Of a DNA stretch of 64,000 nucleotides, positions 12,555 to 26,300 are shown piece after piece. Under the pieces are notes generated by a model, which did not search any database, was not told where the DNA came from, and worked only from the letters and a program-made list of their open reading frames with translations. Source of the stretch: Mytilus californianus. Lineage: Eukaryota > Mollusca > Bivalvia > Mytilida > Mytilidae. Made by a program: the position numbers and the translations under genes. Numbering within the stretch: position 1 is the first letter of the stretch; each line of letters starts with the position of its first letter. The stretch lies in contig NW_026262593.1 of the NCBI RefSeq assembly GCF_021869535.1, positions 59,604,318 through 59,668,317 on the forward strand, given 5' to 3'.

Positions 12555-12700
12555 ACAAAACTTTTCCAAATGTTGGGTACACAATGCTCTTCAACTTCGT
12601 GGTTTATTTGGCATTTTTAACTTTTTTGATTCGAGTGTCACTGATGAATCTTTTGTAGACGAAACGCGCGTTTGGCGTACAACATTTTAAGCCTGAATAG
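12555..12700 (+). repeat. Same family, copy 2 (shorter)
   Basis: TCTTTTGTAGACGAAACGCG then CGTTTGGCGTACAACATTTT. Ends before the ring of GTCGATGACACTGC seen in copy 1. Confidence 0.7.
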
Positions 12701-14309
12701 TTAAATTATTACATATAGAATAAATAGCTATTTAGAAAAACAATTACTGGGTATGTGTCTCACCAACAATTCAACCAATTATCACCAAGAATGTTTTGTA
12801 AAAGTAGGCAACCTCTGACAAAACCTAGCATTTTTCATATTGATGCGCTAAGCCCAACTGTTGTTGAATTGGCAGCGATTTTTGGGTAATTTTCACACTT
12901 TATTTTCATACTAAAGACGAACGAGGTTAATTCTATTGTGTTTTTTTTTCTTATCACAAAAGTCACATAAATAAATTGTTTGCCAAAATTAGTTGATTTG
13001 AAGTATTGTCTTTTCCAAAACTAACTTAAAACATCTAAAACTTTATCCAAACAATAACATGAATAAGTAAAATCGTTTTTTGTACATTCCAATGCTTTTT
13101 TTGCATCTTATAATCTGTTCGTTCGTTTTTTTTTAATGGTGAGAAGATCTCATAACTGCAATATGTGTCTGTTATTATTTGACCTTAAAAAAACCATACA
13201 AAATTTTATATGTTTAAATGTGAGATGAAGAAGCGTTAAAAATGATATCACTTACAACCAGGACTGTAATGGTGAATTTGAATTGCTTGTTATTTAACTC
13301 TATTTGAATGCGTTTATCATGAATAAAGTCCCTTTCTGTACAATATGCAAATGTGCACTTTAAAACGTTGAACTTCACTAAAATTTACCAAGCGATGCAA
13401 GAGGAGTATTGCTCATTACAAAGTTTTTTTTAGACTAATGGATGGACATATGAATGGAAAGAACAAAACACAAATGGACGTAGGGACAAGATGATTCCTA
13501 CATTTCCGATAAACACACATATAACACCATGAACAAAGCAAAAAAAGTAGGACAGACAAACAACAGTTCTCAAAACACTACACAGAAATGTACGAACACT
13601 ACCAGTGGTGATTGAAGTTGGTCAGGAAGCGTGATCAATCTTCCACAATATAAAACTTCAGTGATATCTGATAAAACAAATAATATACTAAATGAGTATG
13701 TAATAATGTTCTAACATAAATGATTTGTGATGTAAAGCGTGTGGTGCAAACAGTATTTATTCGAATATTGAACGAGAATAAACATCTTAATATGTCTTTC
13801 ACTTTCGACATCGAATAAAACATATTTTTATTATATATCCCTTGTATATTCTTAACTCACTTTTATTACCCCTTTTTTGAATATGGTAAATTATTTTCAT
13901 TTGATATTGACAACAATCGATGTGTTATCTAAACAATGAAAAGCAAAATGATCCTAATATGCAGATGGTGGTTTTAAGGGCAACTGCAAAAGCTTCTTTA
14001 AAAGGCTGATTCCTGACCAGTACTATATTAATTGCAGTAAAACATTTCCTTCGCCTATAAACGATAAATCTATTTTATTGGTGACATATAAATATTGATA
14101 CATAAAGAAATATTTTGCTTTTAGCGCAATTTTATCATTTTTGAAAGATTTTTAAAAAAATGCAATTTTCTGTAACTATTGCCCAATTAACATTTTAATA
14201 TGCAACTGAGTTAGAATTCTGGTATTATGTTCTATTATGTTCATATGATTTTTAGAAAAAAAATATAACATAAAGAACCAGCAAAGATCATTTTGTTTAA
14301 TTATTACGA

Positions 14310-14500
14310 AATTTATGAATGTTCATTCTTGACCTTTGACCTTGAAATAACAAAAATTGCACCGTACGAATTATTGACGACCGGGCAAAACAGAAAGTAC
14401 AGATAATAAGCTTTCGAATGATGTATAATATAGCCGTATGTTAGGTGGGTGCATTAAAGTCGTTAACTAAGCGTCTTTTTGAAAAATGTCACTCGTCTAT
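14310..14500 (-). repeat. Right arm of widely spaced inverted repeat
   Basis: The plus strand reads CCGTATGTTAGGTGGGTGCA at 14432, the complement of the left-arm motif. TTCGTACGGTGCA is also shared between arms. The 11.1-14.5 kb block may be one old terminal-inverted-repeat element; I see no transposase in it. Confidence 0.7.
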
Positions 14501-14520
14501 ATCCACCATTTTCTACGTAA

Positions 14521-14660
14521 GGAAATGCTTGTACCAAGTCTGGAATATGACCGTTATTTTCCATTCGTTTGATGTGTTTGAGCTTTTGATTTTTTGAACT
14601 TTCCGTTTTGAATTTTTCTTGGAGTTCGGTATTTTTGTTATTTTACTTTTTAACTACAGG
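14521..14660 (+). repeat. Interspersed repeat, CTTGTACCAAGTCTGGAATA module
   Basis: CTTGTACCAAGTCTGGAATA, TTTGATGTGTTTGAGCTTTT and TTGGAGTTCGGTATTTTTGT. The same module, diverged, is at 27074-27215 and, shorter, at 20535 and 32838. Confidence 0.6.
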
Positions 14661-16256
14661 CATAAAAAAAAACCCTTATATTTTACACCTAAATTTGAAA
14701 AAAAGATAAATTCTCAAATCCTGTCAAAATTAGGTTACTTTTTATGAAATAGTTCGGTTTATGTAGAGCAAAAATTATTTACGTCATTTTGTTCCCTATG
14801 AGGTAGTAAATATGCCTTAAATGGGTCATGTTTGCCCTAGAATGAACTTATTGTAAATTCAGTTTAATTAGATATTAGCTACAGCCTTACCCTAATGATG
14901 GTTTACTCATGCATACGGTTTTTATAATGATGTTTTCTGGATTTATACCCTCGTATTTATATTTTACTTAAGGTTTACGATCCCGTCTGTAGGCCTGTTT
15001 ATTACTTTTCAAAGTGCAATAATAACAAACTGAACAACAAAAATACTGAATAAAAGGGACGTGCCATTTATATTGGCGTCCTATATATAAGGTACAGAAG
15101 TTACAAATTTATGAGTAGAAGGGGAAATGCTGTGGTTTTTTTTTATAAACATTTCCATGTGTTTAGCATTGAAACAACAAAAGGGCAAAATATTAAATGT
15201 TTTTATTTCACGACAACATCTTTGTATAGAAAATGTTGTAGCAAAAAAAAAAATTTTCAGTAAGGTTGTTGCTCACATCTATGTACGAATAAAAGGAAAT
15301 GTAGGGTGAATGTCAACACAACTACAAAAATAGGCACTAGAGATATAGCAGTTACGTGCAGTCTTTACAATTAGACAGGTGTATATGCAAGGTCTTTACT
15401 TTTAGACGGAACTTTCACGTGAATTATGAAGATGATATTTTGATTTTAGTGCTAGTAATATATTTTCTCTATATCGTACTTTCACATTCTTAAGTCTTCA
15501 AACTTCTTCCTTTGAGGGAAAAACTGACCAAACCCGTTTTAATTAGAGTTAGGTAAATATTAATTGTAGTCAGTAGATATCTAAATGGTGTAACGAGTCT
15601 TTAAATAAAGGACTTTTAAATCACAATTAAAACTTATTAATTTCGTTCGTCCGAAGGTTTCTAGGTTTTACCTAAACCAGGAACGCATAATCACAAACAT
15701 TTGAAAAGTCAAAGATATACAAGACCTAACCACGTGAAGAGGTATATGAACAAAAGGAAATTAGAAAATATACAAATTCACATAAGATCAACTTCGTATG
15801 AGGGAATTTGAACCTCAGTTTCTTGATAATTTCTTAATTTATTAGCGGAGATCTACAATCTAAGAAAAGTTTGTTAAATCATGTCAGTACCGAGGGACTG
15901 ACTACTTAAATATCCAGTTATAAAAAACCGTCGTATCATTTATATAAATTCATATAATATTAATTATTAGTATAATCCATCACACGTTGTCTTAATTTGC
16001 TTGGAGGTGTGTTAATGTTAAAACGTTTAACTGTGACTTTTGGATGAAGAAAAGCAACAAAAGCGCAGTTCTATTTTCGGTGCGTTTTGTGAGGTCACGC
16101 ATGCAGTGTGGAACTAAACACGCCAATATTTATTCTCTTTTCCTCTTGTATTTGTACTGATTTGTCGATCTTAACCTGAGTTTCTGAACGCTACCGGTGA
16201 AGTTGAACCCAACAAGCGAATCAACAATTGTTAATTTTACTTTAATGTAACCAATC

Positions 16257-16830
16257 ATGATTTCGAAAGCTAATATTCTATTGTTACATTTTTGGGCAAT
16301 ATCTTATGAGCTATTAAACCAAGATTTCCAAGTGGTGAAGTTGAAATCGTACCTTCGTAAACTTTACGGACGCCATCACAAGTTGGTTGACCGTTATGGA
16401 ATATCCGTTTCACAAATGACAACGGATATGTTTCAATTGTCGTAACTACAATCCCGTCCCCTTTTCCCTGAATGTGACCTACCGAATTAGACTTATCACC
16501 GGGTTTGTACTAACATGAGCAACACGACGGGTGCCATATGTGGAGCAGGATCTGCTTACCCTTCCGGAGCACCCGACATCCCCCCCCCCCAGTTTTTAGT
16601 GGGGTTCGTTTTGCTCAGTCTTTGGTTTTCTATGTTGTGTTTTGTGTACTGTTGTTTGTCTTTTTTCTGTTTTAGTCATGCCGTTGTCCGTTTATTTTCG
16701 ACTTATGAGTTTGAATGTCCCTTTGGTATCCTTCGCCTCTCTTTTATGGCCTACAGTTGCTAACATCTATGTTATTTAATCACTGATGTACAGTTATACC
16801 ATTGGCAACCATACCACTTCTTCTTATGTC
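16257..16830 (+). mobile_element. 3' part of YIDD-type retroelement
   Basis: Encodes the C-terminus LRKLYGRHHKLVDRYGISVS up to MTTDMFQLS and a stop (16443-16445). The conserved downstream phrase GAICGAGSAYPSGAPDI follows (16530-16580), then a tail with TACCATTGGCAACCATACCA. Compared with 19287-19961 the RT core is missing. It ends about 330 bases before exon 1 of the lipid-transfer gene. Confidence 0.75.
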
Positions 16831-17162
16831 TTTATGGTATCTTTACATTATACAAAATGTACTTTTAAATTAATATAAAATATAGTATTTGAAATTATTT
16901 TTTAAATATAAAAAAACAAACACTTACCGAGATGACAAAAAGTTTCTTTTGACTGTTTTCTAAATAACTTTCTGTCGGCTGCGCTAAGCAGTCACCTAAA
17001 AATTCAGACCAATACAGTAGTTCATATGTTTCCTTGATACATTTTGAAGTGCGATATTATTGGCGGTTTAAATGAATAGGCGTTTCTAATGTTCCAATTT
17101 AAAACCTGTCTTATAAGATATGAAAACATTTACCTGATTTTTTGGTATTCTCGCCATAGGTG

Positions 17163-17330
17163 ATGGAAACAATAATGAAAAATTTTGCTACGTTTGTTTT
17201 ACTCCTTTTTTCATTTTCTTATTTTGTAAGCCCAAAATTTATACGCTTTAAGGAACATTTTGAATATATCTACAGTTTGAAAACTAATATTCACTTTAGG
17301 GATGTGGGAAAATTTCAGATCAATGCAAAA
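17163..17330 (+). CDS. Exon 1: signal peptide and first barrel strand
   Basis: The first ATG is at 17163 and an equally plausible one is at 17175. The second gives a textbook leader (MKNFATFVLLLFSFSYFVS) with a basic start and hydrophobic core. After it comes FEYIYSLKT, resembling the start of Vitellogenin_N domains. The exon ends in phase 0 at a strong GTAAGT donor. An AG just before the ATG could be the end of a 5' UTR intron, so the transcription start is unknown. Confidence 0.75.
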
Positions 17331-20300
17331 GTAAGTACATTTGTTATTTATGTATTAGTCGTTTCAGATATTTAAATAACAATAACAACATAAAACAATC
17401 AATTTTCAAAAATAACTAGTATTTATATTTTACCAGGCTTAACTTACGTTGATATGAAAACATATTTTAAAAAAAGAAGCCTATAATATATAGTGACGAT
17501 TTACTATATAAATAATAAAATTGTTGCGTTAACCACATTTCATAAAAAAAACCGTGTTCAAATTAAATTGAGAATGCATCTCCAAGTCATTAACCTGAAT
17601 TTAATTTTAAGTAACAAAACAAGAACGCAATTCTTTAATTATCAACTTGTATTATTCGATTGAAAAAACACAGTGTGGAAACATTCTCTTTTATACAAAC
17701 AGATAAGTTATGCTGTCGTTGAAATTGCTCCAGAGTATCAAGAAATACTGTTAAAAGTATACAGCTTCAATTTCATGAGATCTGAAGACACTGGTAACTA
17801 TATATTTTTTTGAATTATGTCAAAAAATTAACAAACTACATTTTGTAATATGAAATTGACTAGTGTCGTATATTCAAAATCAATGTATGTGCATTCGAGA
17901 ACATTTTTATACTAATCACGCTTTGCAATTGTGCTAAACGAAGTTTTAGAATAATTTTATTTTGAATGCTTTGCTTATAACAAAGAAAAAATTCAGTTGG
18001 AATTGCACTAGTATGTAGTTTTTAATTATTAGATATTTGTGAGTTAAATTGTATAGTATATTTTTAAACATTCTTCTCAGGTTTTTTGCATAATTTATTT
18101 GATAACATAATTTAAGAATTTTACGTTTCAGACACTGTGAATAATAACATGGATTTGTCAAAATGGTAAGTATTTTTAGCATGTATAGTATATAATTGTG
18201 AAAGACATTAACAGATTCAACAGTCCAAAGAAATACAAAAGTCTATGAAATTGTCAGACACAAGCTAACGCATGTTGTAAAAAACAACTAAACTGGTGAT
18301 TAAGTTAACGTTTTAAGATTTATTAGTGTTATTTTTCCACTGATCCAGGTCGGATTAAGGGAAAGGAATAGACATCTGTACATGATAATGGTAACATATT
18401 TAGACAATGTGTACCTACAATTATAGCGATGATACGCATTAAAAACACAGCTCATTTTTTTTTTTTTTTTTTATTTAATTAAACATTGGCAAAATGTTCT
18501 TTTGCATGTAGCAATGAACACTGAGGGAAGCCAAAATATAACATACGAGGAAAACGGTGCAATCTTTAAAGAAGTCTTTAAATTGAACAAAATATCAAAA
18601 ATAGTTTCATCGTAGTACATGTTTTATAAAAGAAAATATAAACAAACACTATCACCATGCCCACAAAATTTTACTTCATTATTTTCATTTTGGTTTCAAT
18701 TTTATTTATTTTGGGTTTTTTTTCTTTAATGTTGTGTGTAATTGCCTCTATTTACTTATACCTTAAGCTAGATCTACTCAACTGCACATTCTGTGTATAA
18801 ATATTGTGATTGTTCTATAAAGTGTAAAGGAAAAGACTTCATAAGTTAGTAATGAGAATGAGACTTATTACTGATTTTGTATTTACATGAACAACATGAC
18901 AGGTACCACATGTATAGCAGGAACTGCTAACCCTTCCGGAGCACATGACGCGTTCATCCCCAGTATGTAGTGGGTTGGTGATACTAAACAAGGGACGAAA
19001 GATACCAGAGGGACAGTCAAACTCATAGATCGAAAACAAACTGACAACGCCATGGCCAAAAATAAAAAGACAAACAGACAAATAATAGTACAGATGACAC
19101 AACATAGAAAACAAAAGACTAAGCAACACGAACCCCACCAAAAGTTGGGGGTGATCTCAGGTGCTCCGGAAGGGTAAGCAGATCCTGCTACACATGTTGC
19201 ACCCATCGTGTTGCTTATGTTATTACAAATCCGGTAAATAGTCTAATTCGGTAAGTCACATTCGTGAAAAGGGAAGGGTATTGTAGTTACGACATAAGGA
19301 ATATATCCGATATCATCTGTGAAACGGTTATTCCATAACGGTCAACCAACTCGTGATGGCGTCCGTAAAATTTACGAAGGGATGATTTCAACTTCACCAT
19401 TTGGAACTCTTGGCTTAATAGCTTCCTTGTGAGCAGCAAACCTCTATCAAGGAAATCATGATAGGAAACACAAGCCCGGGAATATCGTATCAATTGGGAG
19501 ATATATACTCCGCATGCAGGCGCTGCTGGAATGTTGCTACATAGAAATGGAAAGTTCACAATTGGGAAGCTGAAATCATCTCTTTTGTCGTAAAGTTTTG
19601 TTTTCAACCGACCCTCATTGTCAATTTCTAGATGTAAGTCAAGATATGAGGCAGACTTAACTGTATCTGTAGTATCCTTTATCTCTAGTTCGATGGGATA
19701 GATTCGTTCAACATAGTCACCAAATTTTGTATTATTTAGTGAGAGAACATCATCTATATAGCGGAACGTAGAGTTAAAGGATATTGCTAACTTCTTATCT
19801 TTCTTCCTAAGAAGTTCCTGTATGAAATCAGCCTCATAATAATAAAGAAACAAGTCGGCAAGAAGATTGGCAAAATTGGTTCCCATTTTAATTCCGACAG
19901 TCTGTTGAAAGACACGTCCTCCAAACGTAACAAATATGTTGTCAATCAAGAAATCAAGCATCTTGATAATGCTAAATCTTTTGTTTTCTGTGTAGTAATT
20001 TGTTGATTTGTTCGTCTTTTCGTCGTTTTTTGTTTTTTTGCCATAGCGTTGTCAGTTTTTCTTCGACTAATGAGTGTTGAATAGTCCCTTCATATACTCC
20101 GCAACTTTCTTTTGTAAACTTATTTGTCCTTTTGGGCCAATAAAATAGTTATAAAAATGGCTCCCCTAATGAACATTGATTTATACTTAGTTACTAACCA
20201 GTATTTCAACCAAATTCTAATGCGCCACTGTTAGTCACGTTCAATTTAATCAGATAACAAGTTTTTTCCAGCATATTTTTCTAAAATGAGCGTACAAGCA

Positions 20301-23300
20301 CTGATGCATTGTTTCAAAATTATGATATAATGATGTATTAGTTCCTTTGCACTATAATTGGTATTACAGTATTATATTTGAAGATTTACGGACACCAAGT
20401 TTTTTCTATGGTGCCGTCGCGATCGCCAGTTAATTAAATTCGCAAATATTCAATTGACGCCCGCTATTATTATTCAGTTAGAAAATTGGTTAATAGTTGT
20501 TTGGATAATGTCCAGGGCGAATATCTTAAAATGTCCTGTACCAAGTCAGAAAAATGGCCATTGTTATATTATAGTTCGTTTCTGTGTGTGTTACATTTTA
20601 ATGTTGTGTTTCTGTTGTGTTGTAGTTCTCCTCTTATATTTGATGTGTTTCCCTCAGTTTTAGTTTGTAACCCGGATTTGTTTTTTTCTCAATCGATTTA
20701 TGAATTTCGAACAGCGGTATACTACTGTTGCCTTTATTTATGGAGATGGCCAAATTCAACTTTTTCGAGTGTCATAAATCTGATATCTTCTCTCTTGTTT
20801 TCTTTTTTAAACGAAATCTCATAATGCCGCTAATGTTGTATAATGCAGCTTTGAGGCCATAATCACTATGAACCACAATTCAAACATACGAATACTGATG
20901 TATGAAAGGCTCATAATTGTGGACATCTGAAGGACGTTATTTCATAGATCTATAGTACTTTCTGTTTCCCTATTCCAGGGATTAAAAAGAGACTTTATTA
21001 TACCTTCTGCTTTCCCGCCCTTAATCTATCGGCTCACTTTGCAAATCCCCTGTAATTGATTAATTATTAAATTAGTTTTCGTCCTGGATATTCCAGAAAT
21101 AATAACAATTGGGTGTTAACCGAACAAAGGTTATCAATTGATCAATCATATCAATTCTTTTTAACCGTACCGATTCTTTCTTTGAAAAAAGTGATCGGTC
21201 AAATTACAGGAAAAATAAAAGCGTGATGTTGTGAAATCTCCCTCAACGTAAGAACTTTCATGATTATCGTAATTAACCACTAATCCCTTGTCCGTCTCTC
21301 CTGCAAGTTTTGTTAATGTTTTTTCACATATATCCTCAATATTTACTATTTAACAACAGATGTATTGAAATTTATTAGCAATTCTGTTTTCCTCTTTACG
21401 ATAGAAAAAAGTCAAAATATTGTACTTTAATTACCGACCCCCACCCCAACCCACCACCACCCTTTTGTGTTGAATATTTTACTTATTGAAAAAAAAACAT
21501 AATCGAAACATGAGCGGTTCAACTCCTTTTGTTGCTTACTCTGCTCAACCATGTAAAAGAATTTGGCCCTTCATCTTGCGTGTAAACAACTCCTAGATAG
21601 GTTCTGAAAAGAAAGAAGAACTTAAAAATTGAAACGAAATGCTTTCAAGCGCCGAAACCGCGGTACTTTCCGTTCATAATTCACTGGATCTGACGCTTCC
21701 ACTTTTAGCGAGGTTAATTGAAGCCATATATACATTTTAGTTAGTTATATACGTTTTAAATTAGTCATATCCACTATAAGACCACATTTATATTATTTTT
21801 GGTTTTTTTTTTTTTTGGTTTGCAGGACCTTACATAATACACAAGGAAAAGAAAGACAATCAACATCAAACAATATGTGTAACCCATAGATTATCTTTCT
21901 GTTAGACATTACATGGTTGAAGAATGATAGTACATCCTTGAGATTAAATGTTTTTTCTAAACCTAATTTTATTTCTCTGGGGAAAAAATATAATAAGAAC
22001 GAACGAATTTAGCTGAACAATTAATTCAATTTTTAAAAACGAGACCGTCCAACATTCCACTCCACGAGGAGTAATTTTAGATGATTAAGCTCAAATGCAT
22101 AGCTTCTATTGAGGCAGTGAGGCAACTGTCTCACTAAATGTTTGAACAAGAAAAAGGGAGAGAGAGAAAAATAAAATTTCCAACGTGCATTTCGTGTAGA
22201 GGATGAAAGTGGTTCCAAATATGTGACTTATCTTGTCCTTTAAACAGATATTCCTTATTCTAAGCTCAAAACAAATTGGAATAATTGGTTCGACTTTGTT
22301 TATTAAAATAAAAGGTCAACGAAGATACAAATGACTTGTATTAGAAAGGGATAAATCACACTTTATAAAAATCATTCCGATTAATTAAAAACTTCTCTGA
22401 AACTGACATCACGTAAAGTAGCTCCACAGTTGACTTTTATTGCGAGAACAAATTGTTCTCCTTTTCTTACAACTTGTTCCTTTGTTCTTTTGAAGCAGAC
22501 TCCACACAGCGGATTCTCAAGAAAGATAGCATAATTTTTTTTAGCTTAAGGTTTCTCTGTAAAGGTGATGTTATATCCATGAATTATTAAAAATTTGGCG
22601 ACTACGTTGATTGCATCTATCAAATTTGATTTGAAATAAAGGATACCGCTTTTGCTCATTTTGTTTGTTGGTAGTGTTTTTGAGCTGTTTGTTTTTCTTC
22701 TACTTAATATGTTTGATTGTCCCCTTGGTCACTCTTGTATCTTCTTATACTTGTTCATTTAAATTTATCCTACATAAATAAACTTAAAAGTGGAGGGTTT
22801 AGAAATATGGTCACATGGACTTTTCCTATCCGGCAAGTAAAACCTTATCCAATGGGGATATGTATACCCAGACACGTCCATTCGAAATGGTCATGAACTT
22901 TAAATCCGTTGCCTGATGTATGGAGAATGCCACGCTCTCTGCACGTAGAAGAACTATTGCAACAATCCCGTAAAAAGTTATACCTTGAAGGTATCATCTG
23001 GCAAGAAAACATGTCTGCCCTTTCCAACACTCTTTTTCCGTCGACAGTCCAAATTTCCTACCCTTCATCCGGGTCGATCAAGTTTGCAGAACCTACCTAT
23101 TGGATTTATTGTTGATTTATTCTCATTTTCATTATTGATGAACTATTTGCCATTGGATTTTAAGAAAAAAGCTAGCATCCAATCCTTTATAAAGTTCGCC
23201 GTTTGCATCTGTAAATGCAAAAACTGTTTCAAGACGCAGGTTTCACCCTTGAACTATCTACTTCCAAGCAGAATAGTGGTCGTTTATCCGCGCTAAGGCC

Positions 23301-26300
23301 TCAATTCGCAGACTGAAAATTGTTTGCCTCCCTAGAAACAACTGTCAAGCTGCGCCACTGGTGTTTTTTTTTTATTCTACCACGTAGGTTCTTCTGTAGT
23401 TAAATGACGCTGTGTCCATACGTCTCTTTATTTTTAAGATTGCCTTTATTCCAGATTGGAGAATTAATATAAAAATGTAGATGGATTTACTATTATTTTT
23501 ATCTCCTTTTTGGTCATATAGCTCTTCTACTATTTCTGTTCTTACACATCCTTGGCTTTCAAAAATTTATGTTGGTATTTACTATTCATTAAAACCAGAT
23601 ATGTTATGCTAAAAATGATAACTATTTTCCTTAAAGCATTCGGCAAAATATCTGATTCTCAGTCATTATTTGCTTAGATTATGTATGATAGATGAATATT
23701 CTTGAAGGAGTGCCTAGTTTAAGAATTTTTCGTTTTAGAACATCAATGGTTCATCTATTTCATTTTAATAACAACAAAACTAAGAATTGTTTTTAAAAGG
23801 GCTGAAAATCTCAGATTAAGGAGATAGGACAAGGTAGCCATGTTTTGCCAGATATAAAAAGCTCACTTTTGAAGTTTTGAAAATGTATCTCTCGTATGAA
23901 ACTGACGCTGGTTTCTTTTTATTTTACAGTTCTTATAACGGAGAATAGTGTATGTCGCTTTGGTCTTTAAATGTGAACTCAAATGGTAATCACTTTCGCA
24001 AAATTTACATCTACCCTTATCTGTATGTTCATATGAAAAATATAATAAATCAAATACTATAATCAGGATGAAATGTTCTCATGTGGAATTAAAACATTAT
24101 ACTTTTAACCCTATAAAGCTGTTTTACTGGAATATTTGAAAAAGTGATTCCATTTTATCAAATGTAGACCAGTTATTATATATTTGTACTTTTAAGGTCA
24201 ACAAAAGATTTTAACACATGCCCATCTGTATATATGTATATAGGAAATTGCTCCAAACAATTGATGAACGACTGGTTGCAAATATTTGGAAGTTTTACTT
24301 ATTGCGAAAGCTTGCTTTTTTCAAAATTAATCTTCGTTCATCATTTATCCTTTACGAAAGGCGTTTAAATATTTACTACAATAATTTCACAAAAAAAAAA
24401 TATTCGAAACGGACCATATTTTTGATTATCTATGAAGTCCTAGATTGAAATACCGGTATTAACTACTTGATAATAGATATGTGTTTTAACCGATAGAATT
24501 GACTTTTCGACACTTATATAGACGACTTTTCAATGGATGATACAGCTTATTAATATATCATGTGAATTTGTTGGATACAAATAAATTAATAATTTTCTTT
24601 GGGTTTGAGTAAGAAACAAATATGGTTATTTGTTCATCGCAGTACAAAACCCATGTGAATTACATATTTTGTGAAATGGCATGCAAATTTATTACTTTAA
24701 GTTCAATTCAAACAGGATTTTGACTATCAAATATTGAATTAAGTTTTACAAGATATACTTGAAATAAAACAGGCTATACATATCTTAATTTATCATTGTG
24801 CCTATAAATTCTATTATATGTACAGTAAACATGGTAAAAGTAGTGGTTAACTTAAATTTCTGTTTTTGACAGATCAATGAAGAGACCAATAACAATTTGT
24901 TATGTTATTTAGTTTTCCTATTTAGAAGTTTTATAAAAGATATAGTATTTTTGATTTGTCTCCTGAATAAATATATATAAAATAAGGAAATGTGGCATTA
25001 TGGCCGATGAGACAAATCTCAAACAGAGTTCAAGAACGTTGATTTAAAAACAATCATTAGCCACCGTACGGTCTTCAACAATGAGCAAAATCCGTACTGT
25101 ATTGTCAGTTATAAAAGACTCCCCCATGACAAAATGTGAAACAATAAAAAAAAATAAAACGAACAGCCTGAGCGCTCAACCCTCCCCTTAACCTGGGGCA
25201 ATGGTGTAACAGTTAACATTTAGATCTGGTAAGTAAAGCTATTGCTAACTGGTTGTTTCAGTTTGTAATTACTAGTTGGTAATGGCTTAACTTACCAGAT
25301 CGTCACGAAGCACAAAAACAAAATATATAAGTACAAAAGACACAAAATACCAATCAACGAGTACTCGCAGTTACTGAAATCTATTCCAAAACATATAAAA
25401 CGTATAAATGAATCATGTTCTGCCAGACTACAGTATCAATTTGACACAACCAACGGATTAAGTGTAAAGACGTCATAAACAATCTGAAAAAAGGATGAAT
25501 TAAGTTTTCTTTAATTTCCTTAAATTTTATTTTTAATATTCCTAAACATTGGTGTAATATTGTCATGGATGCTGCGTTTTGTTGTGAAATAAATTTTTAC
25601 TTGAAAACACCTCTTCAAGTCTTGATTTTTGTCTGTCGTTTAAAATGACGGAATCATAATGGAACATCTATAAATTATATTTATTATGTTATATTTGCTG
25701 TGTTAGGCCTGTGCTTTATCATCCAAGTGTATTTTGAGGAAAGAAACTGTCTTGGCCTAATATCTTAAAACATGGAAATCAATTAAAATAAGACTTTTTT
25801 TGCGAAAAGTTACTTTATCAGTGGAATTCGGTCGTTCATGTATAGTTCATATTTATAAACATGACATAAACCCCGTTTAAAGATCAGGATCTGATTGAAG
25901 ATTTTAAGATTTTAAGATTGTCTAAAATTGTTTGACAGATAATCTGTTATGCCACTAAAACCAACTCTACAACTGAAAATAAAGTCATTTGGTTATTTTG
26001 TATCTGTGGGGCAAATTTCAAAAAGTACAACTACGCGCATTAAATATGAGTGGTAAAAGATAATGAATGGTATTAAATTTTAAAAGCAGTTTCGTTTTAG
26101 CAGTTATAATCTTTATTTTCGCTATATCCTGAAGAGAATGCTGTCAAAGCAAATAAGTGTATATTTAATCAAATATTGGCTATCATTTTGTTGTTTGCCT
26201 CTCAGTGTTTGTGGTTACTGTTCATATAATTGGATTTAATGTTGGACGACGTAACCTATCTGCTATATTTGGACAAATTACAAAATGTATCAGCTGTTAT

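Larger units (their letters stand above)
9991..17162. other. Intergenic stretches without recognised genes
   Basis: Apart from the listed repeats I see only short AT-rich frames without splice signals or family resemblance (9991-11100, 12720-14300, 14660-16250). The promoters of both host genes should lie in 9217-17162, but I cannot point to a convincing TATA box or initiator. Confidence 0.5.
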
